A DNA stretch of 64,000 bases from Zanthoxylum bungeanum (lineage: Eukaryota > Streptophyta > Magnoliopsida > Sapindales > Rutaceae), in contig SKCR01023729.1 of NCBI GenBank assembly GCA_019454045.1, positions 1-64,000 on the forward strand. Direction: 5' to 3'. The notes below the pieces were generated by a model. That model saw only the letters and a list, made by a program, of their open reading frames with translations, searched no databases and was not told the DNA's origin. This document shows positions 21,121 to 34,701 of this stretch, one piece after another. Position 1 is the first letter of the stretch; every line of letters begins with the position of its first letter. The position numbers and the translations under genes were made by a program.

Positions 21121-22945
21121 ATCCGTCAGTCCTGTGTACAGGGCATAGGCATCCATAATGTGTTTACGATCTAGTAAATCCATGGCCGTGGTATAACGTC
21201 AGAAATCAGTTCCGAGTGTTATTTCGTGATCGTAAATTGAAAGTCAATTGTATTATACCGTACGGATTTGACGTTCTAATCTATATCCCAGGTATAATAC
21301 GGATGGCCTGTGACGAAGGGATTATACTTATGCTATGACGTCGACTTGCATAGTTTAGCGAGATTATATGTGGTCGTCATAATCAATGAGTGGGTAGATT
21401 ATGGACACGAAATTAGAATTCGTGACGGATAAGCCTAAACTTAGAGAGTCCCACAATATGAAGTGTACTCGTTGAGCACTTGGGCAACGCGATATGAATA
21501 ATACAGATTATTCATAATACTTCATTGGATTAAATGAGTTAATCTGTATCGTTTAATCGGTTAAACGATAACACATGCATTAGGGGATTTTATCCGCTAA
21601 TAATTATTATGTATTTGTATTTGATACATAATATGATTAGATACACATTAATTATTCGTCAAATGAGATTTTGACACGTCATAAAAATATGTATTTGTTA
21701 TTTAATGTAAATAAAAATACATATATGTGTGTATATTAATTGTTTAATTATTTAATAGTTAAATAATTAAAATTAAAGCTTATCCATTTGTCATTATTTG
21801 AATGATACATGGTGAGTTTTAATTGGACCAAATGGCATGTATTTAATACACTTTATGTATGTCCAATTTTGATTGGATAATTATAAAGTAATATGATTTA
21901 ATTTGATTAAAACAACAAAATCCCCACTTTGTCCTTCTCAATTTCGTCCACACTAATATAAAAAGGGGAAAATTGTTTTTCTCTCTTGATCATCCTCACT
22001 TTGCCAAAACCTTCATGGATGAAATGGGTTTCAATTTGCTTGATGAATCAAATGAAAAACAAAGAAGAAAATCAAAGAAATGGCTTAGGAAATTAAATGA
22101 TTAAGGTATTTCTTATATTCCCTAAGCTTAGAAATTTCGTTTCAAGTTTCTTGTTGATCTTATGAGATCTAGGGTTTCTTCTTTGTTATAAAATTTGGGG
22201 CTTTTTGGCTTTGATGAATGATATTGGAAGAATAAGCATGTGTGAAGTGTAGATTTGAAAGTAATTAGTGTAATTAGTTTCAAATTTAATCAATTTGTTC
22301 ATTTGATGAATTATTGTCATTCTAGAGCTATTGATCCACTCTTAGATAGCCTAGAATTGTTCTAGAGTTGTTCATATGTGGTGGGACTCATTTGGTGATG
22401 GATTAATTAGATTAATCTTGTTGAAAATTAGTTTAAAGCATGAATTTTTGGCCAATTTCGTTTTCTATTTTGACCTGGAAATAAATCTGATTATGTGATG
22501 AAATTGTTGTCTTTAGAATATTTTGGATGTAATTTGGGTGTTGGCACAATTGCTGGAAAGTGTTTCCGACGGCAAAAAACGACATTACCGGGTGGATTTT
22601 GAGCCAATCGGGTGACGGCTGTCCAAACAGTGAATCCGTCACTGTTCGGGCAGCCCATGAACTGCCCCGACACTATTGGAGCTAACCTGGGCAATTTCCA
22701 TAAGTGTTGGGTGGTCGATTCGGTCAAAAATGCGTTTTAGGATATTTTGTGAAAAATTGGTTTTCGTAAAAGTTTCGCGAAGTTTCAACTATGTTTATGT
22801 TAATATTTGATATTAAATAAATAGGTTTAGGTGAAATATAAATAAATTATTCATATTAAATATTGAATAATTTATTTAGTATTTTGAAAAAGTTTTAAAA
22901 TACGATTTCGCCCGAACCCGCACTTCCGCTGCGCCCCATCGCCCG
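21121..22945 (+). other. Unclassified AT-rich non-coding block replacing most of copia B pol
   Basis: Copia B sequence stops after the zinc knuckle and resumes in the middle of RT at about 22946 (ACATGCAAACAAGG). Protease, integrase and the N-terminal part of RT are missing. The block holds AT-rich DNA with a TATA-like TAATATAAAAAGGGG near 21955-21970 and a pyrimidine-rich stretch after it. A GC-richer part (22550-22710) is followed by CCCCAACA at the right end. This looks like an LTR of another family, inserted with or followed by a deletion. I cannot define its left terminus or a TSD. Confidence 0.45.
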
Positions 22946-23730
22946 AAACCCCAACAAAAACATGCAAACAAGGTTTGCAAGTTAAATCGGTCTATTTATG
23001 GATTGAAGCGAGCATTGCGTTCTTGGAACCAACGTTTTGATGAGATCATAAAAGAATATGGTTTCATTCAAAATGAAGATGATTCTTGTGTATATAAGAA
23101 GGTTAGTGGGAGCGCACTGACATTCGTTGTCCTATATGTTGATGATGTATTGCTTCTTAGCAATGACATTCACATGTTATAATCGGTGAAAACTTGGCTT
23201 TCATTAAAATTCTCCATGAAAGACTTGGGAGAGGCAACCTTTATTCTAGGAATAAAGATCTACTGGGATAGATCCAAAAGTAGTTGGCACTCTCCAAGAG
23301 CTCGTACTGTGAAAAACATGTACGCGACCTGATGTCTCATATGCTTTGAGCACATGTAGTCGCAATCGGGCCAATCCATGTGATGGTCACTGGATTGATG
23401 TTAAGAACATCCTTAAGTATCTTAGAGGAACTAAGGATGCTTTCTTAGTCTATGGGAATGAGAACTTGAGGTGACTGGGTACACTGATGCAAGTTTCCAA
23501 ACCGATAAAGACGACTGTAAGTCGCAATCAGGGTACATATTTTGTTTGAATAACGGAGTAGTGAGCTGGAAATCTTCCAAGCAAGATACTGTTACCGATT
23601 CAACAATAAAAGTGGAATATATAGTTGCGGCTGAGGCAACAAAAGAAGCATTTTGGATCTATAAATTCCTAATTGGATTAGAAGTAGTTATGTTAGCAGC
23701 TGAGCTGGGCTACAGCACAGGCTAAGGAAC
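22946..23730 (+). pseudogene. Copia B RT C-terminal and RNase H remnant, first copy
   Basis: Fragments read NKVCKLNRSIYGLKRAL, then FIQNEDDSCVYKKVSGSAL, VVLYVDDVLLLSND with the RT active-site YVDD at 23135-23146, and FSMKDLGEATFILGIKIYWD. After a gap, RNase H fragments follow: TDASFQTDKDDCKSQSGYI and GVVSWKSSKQDTVTDSTIK (23471-23725). Stops and small deletions interrupt the frame. The sequence then jumps back to leader at about 23755. Confidence 0.85.
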
Positions 23731-23754
23731 CACGGTCTCATCAATGATCCAAGT

Positions 23755-25140
23755 ATGTTTGAATGAGTTTGACTCGCGCAAATCAAATCGTTGTTTGAAC
23801 AATGGATGGTCATTAATCAAAGATTAATTAATTGGATTAGATTGATTGATAACATGCTTTGTGTGAATATTTGGATGTATTGTATGAATAATGTATATCG
23901 GATGGATATTAGAAGGGTGAGGGCAATTTTGGAAATTATTGTAATAAATTTAGAATTTATTAAATTGGACATGCGAGTCCAGCCTATTACCTCTTTTCTC
24001 ATTGTATTTCTCTTCTCACCAATTCCCCTCAATGTAAATGAGGTTTCTTTAAAAATATTATGTAATTGGGTAGAAGTAAGAATAGTGCTAGCGGGAGAGA
24101 GGAAATGGAGAGATTTGTTCTAGGAACAATTTGTTGTATATTCATATGCATATCATTATTAATTTTATATGCGCCTTATTATGCTTTAGAATGCATGCTT
24201 AAGGGTGTGTGATGAGACCTAATCAAAGATAATAAATTGGTTGCCAATTTACACGAAAAAAAACCCTCAATACAATATTAAGCGTTTTTCCGTCCATTGA
24301 GTGGTTCTCTCTCAAGATCAATGATTGATATTGGTTTGTTGGCCAAAGTCAAGACTTTTGTCCATCGCGGATGTGTTTGAACTGCATAAGCTTTGTTCAT
24401 TATCGTATGTCTTGGGCGGTAGTGACTTGTTGGCCAAAGTCAAGGTCACTTCTAGTTCATCGAATTCGATTACGAAGCTTTCCCACTGTCAATTGGTCAC
24501 GCTTAACTAGAATCATTAAGTTTGTTGAGCCAAAGCCAAGGCTTAGTTGATTCAGAGGAAAAAGGTTAGGAAATATATTGGATATATTTACATATATTGG
24601 ATATATGTTTCGAACTTGGAGGTCCACCTACTAGATCTAGGAATTGGATGGGATCCAATTGATCTTAGAGATCTACCTAGTTAAGTTTCATACAGCTTGT
24701 TGGCCAAAGTCAAGGTTGTGTGTTATTTAACGGGATTCTAGCTCACTAGGAAACTAAGTTTCCAGAGTACTCCACAGAGGGTTAGAGACTCGCCAAAAAA
24801 CAGCAGGAGGCAAGTATTAAATTTGCAATTTCGTTTAGATACTTGCCAATACGCGCTCATTTTATTTTTCGTCATTAATTTATATATATTAGTTGGACTA
24901 ATATTCAATTGTTGTTTTAATTGAACAGTTGGACTGTATTCAAACTACTTCATTTGTAGTTGGTTATATAGTTGGACTATAGTAATCAATACATTTAAAT
25001 TTAACCAATCATTTATAGTTGGTTATATAGTTAGACTATAGTAATCATTACATTCGATTGTACCTGAAATCGTTGATTGGATATTTGGACAATAGCAATC
25101 AAGATAACCTGAAAGATTAACGTCAAATGACATAATCTTG
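23755..25140 (+). repeat. Second copy of the copia B leader
   Basis: This repeats 19075-20345 in the same order: GACTCGCGCAAATCAAAT at 23773, the TTGTTGGCCAAAGTCAAG units, the GAGTACTCCACAGAGGGTTAGAG block and the short AGT-TGG-ACT hairpins. It makes the internal region of B partly duplicated and was probably formed by unequal exchange between two related elements. The hairpins are at 24886-24904 (8-bp arms), 24925-24937 and 24967-24981. Confidence 0.8.
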
Positions 25141-26430
25141 GGTGAAAATGTCTTTAACAGAAAGAGTATGTCGGAAAGAGTCAGAAAACAACCTGGGAGG
25201 TATGGGTTTCTGATCTCACCTCATGTAGATATTAATCTTATTGAGAAAGATGGACTGACTACATATGAGGAAGTGATACAAGGTATCAACTCATTTTATG
25301 GCAAAATATCATGAAGTCTGAAATGGATTCAATGTATACCAACCAAGTTTGGATACTGGTTGATGTACCAGAAGGCATTGTGCCTATTGGTACTAAATAG
25401 GTCTTCAAGGAAGACAAACATATATGGCAACATACAAATGTACGCAGCTAGGCTTGTACAGAAAGGGTATCGTCAACGACATAGTGTCGACTACGACGAA
25501 ACCTTTCCACATGTTTCCATGATTAAATCCATTCTGATTATGCTTGTTAATGCTGCATATTTCGTTTACGAAATATGGCAGATGGACGCCAAAACCGCTT
25601 TCCTTAACGGAAACCTTTTGGAGGATGTTTGTATGCAACATCCTGACGATTTTGTCGTGCCAAAACATGCAAACAAGGTTTGCAAGTTAAATCAATCCAT
25701 TTATGGATTGAAGCAAGCATTGAATTCTTGGAACCATCGTTTTGATGTAATCATAATGGTATATGATTTAATTCAAAATGAAGATGATTCTTGTGTATAT
25801 AAGAGGGTTAGTGGGAGCACACTGACAATCACTGTCCTATACATTGATGATGTATTGCTTCTTAGCAATGACATTCCCATGGTACAATCGGTAAAAGCTT
25901 GGCTTTCATAAAATTCTCCATGGAATACCTGGGAGAAGCATGCTTTATTCTGGGAATAAACATCTACTGGGATAGATCTAGAAAGCTGCTAACACCCTCC
26001 CAGAGTTCGTACGTTTTGATATGTACGCAACCTGATGTCTCATATGCTTTGAGCATATGCAGCACAATCAGGCCCATCCAGGTGATGGTCACTGGATTGA
26101 GTAAAGAACATCCTTGAGTATCTTGGATGAACTAAGGATTCTTTCTGAGAATATGGGGAAATTAGAACTTGAGGTGACTGGGTTCACCGCTGCAAGTTTC
26201 CAAACCGAGAAAGATGACTGTAAGTCGCGATAAAGGTACATATTTTGTTTGAACAATGGAACAGTGAGCTGGAAATCTTCCAAGCAAGATATTGTTGCCG
26301 ATTAAACGATAAAAGCGGAATATTATTGCAGCTGAGGCAGCAAAAGAAGCATTTTGGATCTATAAATTCCTAATTGGATTAGGAGTAGTTCTGTTAGTAG
26401 CTGAGCTGGGCTACAGCACAGGCTAAGAAA
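25141..26430 (+). pseudogene. Copia pol remnant, second copy (RT and RNase H)
   Basis: Gag, protease and integrase are deleted: the gag start (ATAATCTTGGGTGAAAATG) jumps at about 25155 to the region just before RT. A 183-codon frame (25360-25911) holds QMDAKTAFLNGNLLEDVCM, then HANKVCKLNQSIYGLKQAL and LYIDDVLLLSND, with the YIDD active site. RNase H fragments follow at 26150-26430 and are broken. Shortly after comes the 3' non-coding tail with the polypurine tract. Confidence 0.85.
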
Positions 26431-26634
26431 CCGCGGTCTCATCAACGATCCAAGTATGTACTTCAACTGTTTCATCTGATTCGTTAGATCATACATCGTG
26501 GCGATATGATGATCGAATAAATCGCATCAGATGATAACCTTCCAAATCCGCTGACGAAAGCTATTTCTCAGCATAAGTTTGAGCGACCCGTACATAGTTC
26601 ACGTGTATGACACTTGAGTGATTGGCCATAGGTC

Positions 26635-26644
26635 AAGTGGGGAT
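26635..26644 (+). other. Polypurine tract before the LTR array
   Basis: AAGTGGGGAT precedes the LTR start TGTTAGACAATTATGACC. It matches the tract at 3828-3837 with one G/A change and one base fewer. Confidence 0.75.
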
Positions 26645-28556
26645 TGTTAGACAATTATGACCCATAGCATCACTATTTGTACAGAACATGGTATTGTTGT
26701 ACAAATTAACTATGTGACAAAGGAAATCACTCTTTTATCATTTTTAATTGCATTACCTGGATATATAAATGATAAAAGTACATATGATTAGTACCAGATT
26801 AATAAGATATGGGACAATATTAATCCACAAATGTTTAATCATTAAATATCTCTAGTCATAGTATTATCGAGACTAGACATCGATAATGCGGAATAGGCTA
26901 GTATTACACTTGTGCGTGTTATGGAAGCTTGACGACATAGTTCTCATATATTTAAGTATTGAATAATTATGCAAGTGTGATAGGAGGTTCTGTTTGCCGA
27001 TGGTACCCCTCGGAATCCCATTGGTAGTATGACTATGTGTCTATGGGAATCCGAATCAGGGTAGGTGTATATGGTCTTAACCTGAGACTTGCATTGCTAA
27101 TACTTGCGACAATCAGTATACTTTGGTTTTGGTCGTCCGAGGCTTTAACAGGTTCTGTATACGCCTCTTCTGGGTATACTGAGAATCGTAGTGTATTGGT
27201 TGTGATATCAAGATTGAAGTATCACTTCAGTCATATGGAGATGATGATCACGCAGGGATACAAAAATGGTACTCTATAGTGCTATAGGCATCAGGACAGT
27301 ATGACTAGTTCATGACTTTCCGATCATAAAGAGACTAGTTGCTAGTGATCCAATATATACTTCGTACGGGACATACACAACTACAGCCCCAGGCCTAGCA
27401 AGTGACATCCGATACTGGATCGTAATACGCAACACTATGTATACTACGCCTGATATAGATTATATATTCCTTACAAGAATATTTCTGGAGAACTGGGTAG
27501 CCACGGTGCTTTGCTAGAAACCAACCTTGTCTTGTAAATTGGTAAGAACGTGGTACCGGGTATGCACATGTTCGGATAGTACGATGACCGCATTTACTGC
27601 CAACATATCTTGGGTCGCCTACCAAAGATTCACCGACGACATTTGACTCGAACAGAATTAATCTGTGATTAATTATGAGAGAGAGAAAATTAATCTAGGA
27701 TTAATTACGGTAAGAATTAATCTGGGATTAATTCGACTAGAATAGAGAGAACGCGAATAATTTGGAATTAATCGGTGAAAATAAATTTAATAGTTAAATT
27801 GGATTTTTCTATTTAATTTATTTAATTGGGCTAAAATAATATATTGGATATATTAAATGAAATTAGATTTCAGAGCGGAATTAAAATTGGATTTTAATTC
27901 GGGTGAAAGAATTAATTTAGAATTAATTCGCAAGCGACTTTTGTAATAATTTTGCTAGGCATTATTATTTAATTAAATTGGATTTAATTATGTCGCAACG
28001 GAAAATTCGTTTAATCAGATTAAACGAACCCGGGCCCGAGCGAAGTTGCGTGTTGAGTTAGCTGACTTAAATTCAGAATTTAAAAGTGGTGGGACCCACT
28101 TCACTTACATCATTTGTTTGACTAATGATGGAAGTAGTTAGGCTTGGTTTTGGATTTGAATTGTTGAAAGATAAGCTTGGCTTTGCTTTTAAAACACTCA
28201 AGCCAAAACCAACACTCAACCTTAATATAAAAGACTTGTTGACTTTGGAATTTAACATACTTTTCACTATTCACAGCAAGCTCTCTCTTCTCCCTCAAAA
28301 TGACGAGCTTCTCTCCCTCTTGTCCATGGATTTTGTTGCAAAATTCCTCAATGCTAGCACATTAAGGAGTCAAATGAAGGTGATAGGGAGACTCACCCGA
28401 GTGTTGGAAACACTAAAAGAAGGCTTGGAGCTTCCATCATCCAAGAAAAACTTTTGAACTCAACCGATCAATGTAAGTCATCCGCAACTTATTTTTGATT
28501 TTATTCACACACGAATCACGGTTAGAGATCCTTGGCATGTTCTAGGAACACTAACA
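26645..28556 (+). mobile_element. LTR monomer 1 (complete left end)
   Basis: It runs from TGTTAG to GGAACACTAACA, 1912 bp. It lacks the short AACAGCTTCGCTCTGGATAG segment that the other monomers keep near their starts. TATAAAAG at 28226-28233 is the likely promoter box. Confidence 0.85.
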
Positions 28557-30137
28557 ATACAAGTGTGATATGAGGTTCTGTTAGCCGTTGGAAAGGGAAC
28601 AGCTTCGCTCTGGATAGACCACTCGGAATCCCATTGGTATTATGACTATGTGTCTGGGAATCCGAATCATGGTAGGTGTATGTGATCTTTAACTAGAGAC
28701 TTGCATCGCTAATACTTGCGACAATCAGTATACTTTGGTTTTGGTCGTCCGGAGCTTTAACAGGTTATGTGTACGCCTCTTCTGGGTTTACTGAGAATCA
28801 TAGCGTATTGGGTGTGATGTCAAGATGAGAGTATCACTTCAGTCATATGAAGATGATGATCACGCAGGATACAGAACTAGTACTCTTAAATGTTGCAGTT
28901 ATCGGGATAGTATGACTTGGTCATGATTATCCGATTACATAAACTAGTTGCTGATGATCCGATATATCCTTCGTACGGGGCTGACATAATTCCAGCCCTA
29001 GGCCTAGCATGTGACATCTGATACTGGATTGCATCACGAAATACATTGTATATTACGACTGGTACATATTATATATTCTTCGTTGAATATTTCTGGAGAA
29101 TTGGGTAGGCACAGTGCATTGCTAGAAGTCAACCATGTCTTGTAAATCGGTAAGAGCGTGGTACAGAATACGCACGTGTTCGGATGGTCTGATAACCGTA
29201 TTTACTGCCAACATATCCACTGATCTCTTGGGTCGCTTCACAAAGATTCACCGATGACATTTGAGTCGAACAGAATTAATCTGGGATTAATTATGAGAGA
29301 AAATTAATCTGGTACTAATTCGTCTAAAAGAGAGAACGCGATTAATTTGGAATTAATCAGTAAAATAAATTTAATAGTTAAATTGGATTTTTCTATTTAA
29401 TCTATTTAATTGGGCTAAAATAATATATTGGATATATTAAATGAAATTAGATTTCAGAGCGGAATTAAAATTGGATTTTAATTCGGCGAAAGAATTAATT
29501 TAGAATTAATTCGCAAGCGACTTTTGTAATAATTTTGCTAGGCATTATTATTTAATTAAATTGGATTTAATTATGTCGCAACGGAAAATTGTTTAATCGG
29601 ATTAAACGAACCCGGCCCCGAGCGAAGTTGCGTGTTGAGTTAGCTGACTTAAATTCAGAATTTAAACGTGGTGGGACCCACTTCACTTACATCATTTGTT
29701 TGACTAATTATGGAAGTGGTTAGGCTTGGATTTGGATTTGATTTGTTGAAAGATAAGCTTCGCTTTGCTTTTAAAACACTAAGCCAAAACCTACACTCAA
29801 CCTTAATATAAAAGACTTGTTGACTTTGGAATTTAACATACTTTTCACTATTCACAGCAAGCTCTCTCTTCTCCCTCAAAATGTCGAGCTTCTCTACCTC
29901 TTGTCCATGGATTTTGTTGCAAAATTCTTCAATGCTAGCACATTAAGGAGTCAAATGAAGGTGATAGGGAGACTCACCCGAGTGTTGGAAACACTAAAAG
30001 AAGGCTTGGAGCTTCCATCATCCAAGAAAAAGTTTTGAACTCAACCGATCAATGTAAGTCATCCGCAACTTATTTTTGATTTTATTCACACACGAATCAC
30101 GGTTAGAGATCCTTGGCATGTTCTAGGAACACTAACA
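28557..30137 (+). repeat. LTR monomer 2
   Basis: It starts at the junction ATACAAGTGTGAT, missing about the first 325 bp of the LTR, and ends AACACTAACA. Length is 1581 bp. It is nearly identical to monomer 3. Confidence 0.85.
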
Positions 30138-31720
30138 ATACAAGTGTGATATGAGGTTCTATTAGCCGTTGGAAAGGGAACAGCTTCGCTCTGGTTAGAC
30201 CACTCGGAATCCCATTGGTATTATGACTATGTGTCTGGGAATCCGAATCATGGTAGGTGTATGTGATCTTTAACTAGAGACTTGCATCGCTAATACTTGC
30301 GACAATCAGTATACTTTGGTTTTGGTCGTCCGGAGCTTTAACAGGTTATGTGTACGCCTCTTCTGGGTTTACTGAGAATCATAGTGTATTGGGTGTGATG
30401 TCAAGATGAGAGTATCACTTCAGTCATATGAAGATGATGATCACGCATGATACAGAACTAGTACTCTTAAATGTTGCAGTTATCGGGATAGTATGACTTG
30501 GTCATGATTATCCGATTACATAAACTAGTTGCTGATGATCCGATATATCCTTCGTACGGGGCTGACATAATTCCAGCCCTAGGCCTAGCATGTGACATCT
30601 GATACTGGATTGCATCACGCAATACATTGTATATTACGACTGGTACATATTATATATTCTTCGTTGAATATTTCTGGAGAATTGGGTAGGCACGGTGCAT
30701 TGCTAGAAGTCAACCATGTCTTGTAAATCGGTAAGAACGTGGTACAGAGTACGCACGTGTTCGGATGGTCTGATAACCGTATTTACTGCCAACATATCCA
30801 CTGATCTCTTGGGTCGCTTCACAAAGATTCACCGATGACATTTGAGTCGAACAGAATTAATCTGGGATTAATTATGAGAGAAAATTAATCTGGTACTAAT
30901 TCGTCTAAAAGAGAGAACGCGATTAATTTGGAATTAATCAGTAAAATAAATTTAATAGTTAAATTGGATTTTTCTATTTAATCTATTTAATTGGGCTAAA
31001 ATAATATATTGGATATATTAAATGAAATTAGATTTCAGAGCGGAATTAAAATTGGATTTTAATTCGGCGAAAGAATTAATTTAGAATTAATTCGCAAGCG
31101 ACTTTTGTAATAATTTTGCTAGGCATTATTATTTAATTAAATTGGATTTAATTATGTCGCAACGGAAAATTCGTTTAATCGGATTAAACGAACCCGGGCC
31201 CGAGCGAAGTTGCGTGTTGAGTTAGCTGACTTAAATTCAGAATTTAAACGTGGTGGGACCCACTTCACTTACATCATTTGTTTGACTAATTATGGAAGTG
31301 GTTAGGCTTGGATTTGGATTTGATTTGTTGAAAGATAAGCTTCGCTTTGCTTTTAAAACACTAAAGCCAAAACCTACACTCAACCTTAATATAAAAGACT
31401 TGTTGACTTTGGAATTTAACATATTTTTCACTATTCACAGCAAGCTCTCTCTTCTCCCTCAAAATGTCGAGCTTCTCTACCTCTTGTCCATGGATTTTGT
31501 TGCAAAATTCTTCAATGCTAGCACATTAAGGAGTCAAATGAAGGTGATAGGGAGACTCACCCGAGTGTTGGAAACACTAAAAGAAGGCTTGGAGCTTCCA
31601 TCATCCAAGAAAAAGTTTTGAACTCAACCGATCAATGTAAGTCATCCGCAACTTATTTTTGATTTTATTCACACACGAATCACGCTTAGAGATCCTTGGC
31701 ATGTTCTAGGAACACTAACA
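30138..31720 (+). repeat. LTR monomer 3
   Basis: It has the same limits as monomer 2, 1583 bp. Differences from monomer 2 are scattered single bases, for example GGATAGACC versus GGTTAGACC near the start. Confidence 0.85.
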
Positions 31721-33155
31721 ATATAAGTGTGATAGGAGGTTCTGTTAGCCGTTGGACAGGGAACAGCTTCGCTCTGGATAGACCCATCGGAATCCCATTG
31801 GTATTCTGACTATGTGTCTATGGGAATCCGAATCATGATAGGTGTATGTGATCTTTAACCAGAGACTTGCATCGCTAATACTTGCGACAATCAGTATACT
31901 TTGGTTTTGGTCGTCCGGAGCTTTAACAGGTTATGTGTACGCCTCTTCTGGGTTTACTGAAAATCATAGTGCATTGGGTGTGATGTCAAGATGAGAGTAT
32001 CACTTCAGTGATATGAAGATGATGATCACGCTGGATACAGAACTAGTACTCTTTAATGTTGCAGTTATCGGGATAGTATGACTAGGTCATGATTATCCGG
32101 TTACATAGACTAGTTGCTGATGATCCGATATATAATTCGTATGGGGCTGACATAATTCCAGCCCTAGGCCTAGCATGTGACATCTGATACTGGATTGTAT
32201 TACGCAATACATTGTATATTACGTCTGGTACAGATTATATATTCCTCGTTGAATATTTCTGGAGAATTGGGTAGGCACGGTGCTTTGTTAGAAGTCAACC
32301 ATGTCTTGTAAATCGGTGAGAACGTGGTACAGAGTACGCACGTCTTCGGATAGTCTGATAACCGTATTTACTGCCAACATATCCAGTGATCTCTTGGGTC
32401 GCTTCGCAAAGATTCACCGATGACATTTGACTCGAACAGAATTAATCTGAGATTAATTATGAGAGAAAATTAATCTGTACTAATTCATCTAGAAGAGAGA
32501 ACGCGATTAATTTGGAATTAATCGGTAAAATAAATTTAATAGTTAAATTGAATTTTTCTATTTAATTTATTTGATTGGGCTAAAATAATATATTGGATAT
32601 ATTAAATGAAATTAGATTTCAGAGCGGAATTAAAATTGGATTTTAATTCGGGCGAAAGAATTAATTTAGAATTAATTTGCAAGCGAATTTTGTAATAATT
32701 TTGCTTGGCATTATTATTTAATTAATTTGGATTTAATTATGTCGCAACGGAAAATTCGTTTAATCGGATTAAACAAACCAGGGCCCAAGCGAAGTTGCGT
32801 GTTGAGTTAGCTGACTTAAATTCGGAATTTAAAAGTGGTGGGACCCACTTCACTTACATCATTTGTTTGACTAATGATGGAAGTGGTTAGGCTTGGTTTT
32901 GGATTTGATTTGTTGAAAGATAAGCTTGGCTTTGCTTTTAAAACACTCAAGCCAAAACCAACACTCAACCTTAATATAAAAGACTTGTTGACTTTGGAAT
33001 TTAACATACTTTTCACTATTCAGAGCAAGCTCCCTCTTCTCCCTCAAAATGTCGAGCTTCTCTCCCTCTTGTCCATGGATTTTGTTGCAAAATTCTTCAA
33101 TGCTAGCACATTAAGGAGTCAAATGAAGGTGATAAGGAGACTCACCCGAGTGTTA
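31721..33155 (+). repeat. LTR monomer 4, 3' end lost
   Basis: It starts ATATAAGTGTGATAGG and breaks off in CACCCGAGTGTTAG, about 150 bp before the usual end. It is fused directly to the next monomer. Confidence 0.8.
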
Positions 33156-34701
33156 GTTTTGGCTTCGCTCTGGATAGACCCATCGGAATCCCATTGGTAT
33201 TCTGACTATGTGTCTATGGGAATCCGAATCATGATAGGTGTATGTGATCTTTAACCAGAGACTTGCATCGCTAATACTTGCGACAATCAGTATACTTTGG
33301 TTTTGGTCGTCCGGAGCTTTAACAGGTTATGTGTACGCCTCTTCTGGGTTTACTGAGAATCATAGTGTATTGGGTGTGATGTCAAGATGAGAGTATCACT
33401 TCAGTCATATGAAGATGATGATCACGCCGGATACAGAACTAGTACTCTTTAATGTTGCAGTTATCGGGATAGTATGACTAGGTCATGATTATCCGGTTAC
33501 ATAGACTAGTTGCTGATGATCCGATATATCATTCGTATGGGGCTGACATAATTCCAGCCCTAGGCCTAGCATGTGACATCTGATACTGGATTGTATTACG
33601 CAATACATTGAATATTACGTCTGGTACAGATTATATATTCCTCGTTGAATATTTCTGGAGAATTGGGTAGGCACGGTGCTTTGTTAGAAGTCAACCATGT
33701 CTTGTAAATCGGTGAGAACGTGGTACAGAGTACGCACGTCTCGGATAGTCTGATAACCGTATTTACTGCCAACATATCCAGTGATCTCTTGGGTCGCTTC
33801 GCAAAGATTCACCGATGACATTTGAGTCGAACAGAATTAATCTGGGATTAATTATGAGAGAAAATTAATCTGGTACTAATTCGTCTAAAAGAGAGAACGC
33901 GATTAATTTGGAATTAATCAGTAAAATAAATTTAATAGTTAAATTGAATTTTTCTATTTAATTTATTTAATTGGGCTAAAATAATATATTGGATATATTA
34001 AATGAAATTAGATTTCAGAGCGGAATTAAAATTGGATTTTAATTCGGGTGAAAGAATTAATTTAGAATTAATTCGCAAGCGACTTTTGTAATAATTTTGT
34101 TAGGCATTATTATTTAATTAAATTGGATTTAATTATGTCGCAACGGAAAATTCATTTAATCGGATTAAACGAATCCGGGCCCGAGCAAAGTTGCGTGTTG
34201 AGTTAGCTGACTTAAATTCGGAATTTAAAAGTGGTGGGACCCACTTCACTTACATCATTTGTTTGACTAATGATGGAAGTGGTTAGGCTTGGTTTTGGAT
34301 TTGATTTGTTGAAAGATAAGCTTGGCTTTGCTTTTAAAACACTCAAGCCAAAACCAACACTCAACCTTAATATAAAAGACTTGTTGGCTTTGGAATTTAA
34401 CATACTTTTCACTATTCACAGCAAGCTCTCTCTTCTCCCTCAAAATGTCGAGCTTCTCTCCCTCTTGTCCATGGATTTTGTTGCAAAATTCTTCAATGCT
34501 AGCACATTAAGGAGTCAAATGAAGGTGATAGGGAGACTCACCCGAGTGTTGGAAACACTAAAAGAAGGCTTGGAGCTTCCATCATCCAAGAAAAAGTTTT
34601 GAACTCAACCGATCAATGTAAGTCATCCGTAACTTATTTTTGATTTTATTCACACACGAATCACGCTTAGAGATCCTTGGCATGTTCTATGAACACTAAC
34701 A
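33156..34701 (+). repeat. LTR monomer 5, 5' end lost
   Basis: It starts at GGCTTCGCTCTGG, about 45 bp into the usual unit, and ends AACACTAACA. It shares variants with monomer 4, for example TCTGACTATGTGTC. Confidence 0.8.
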
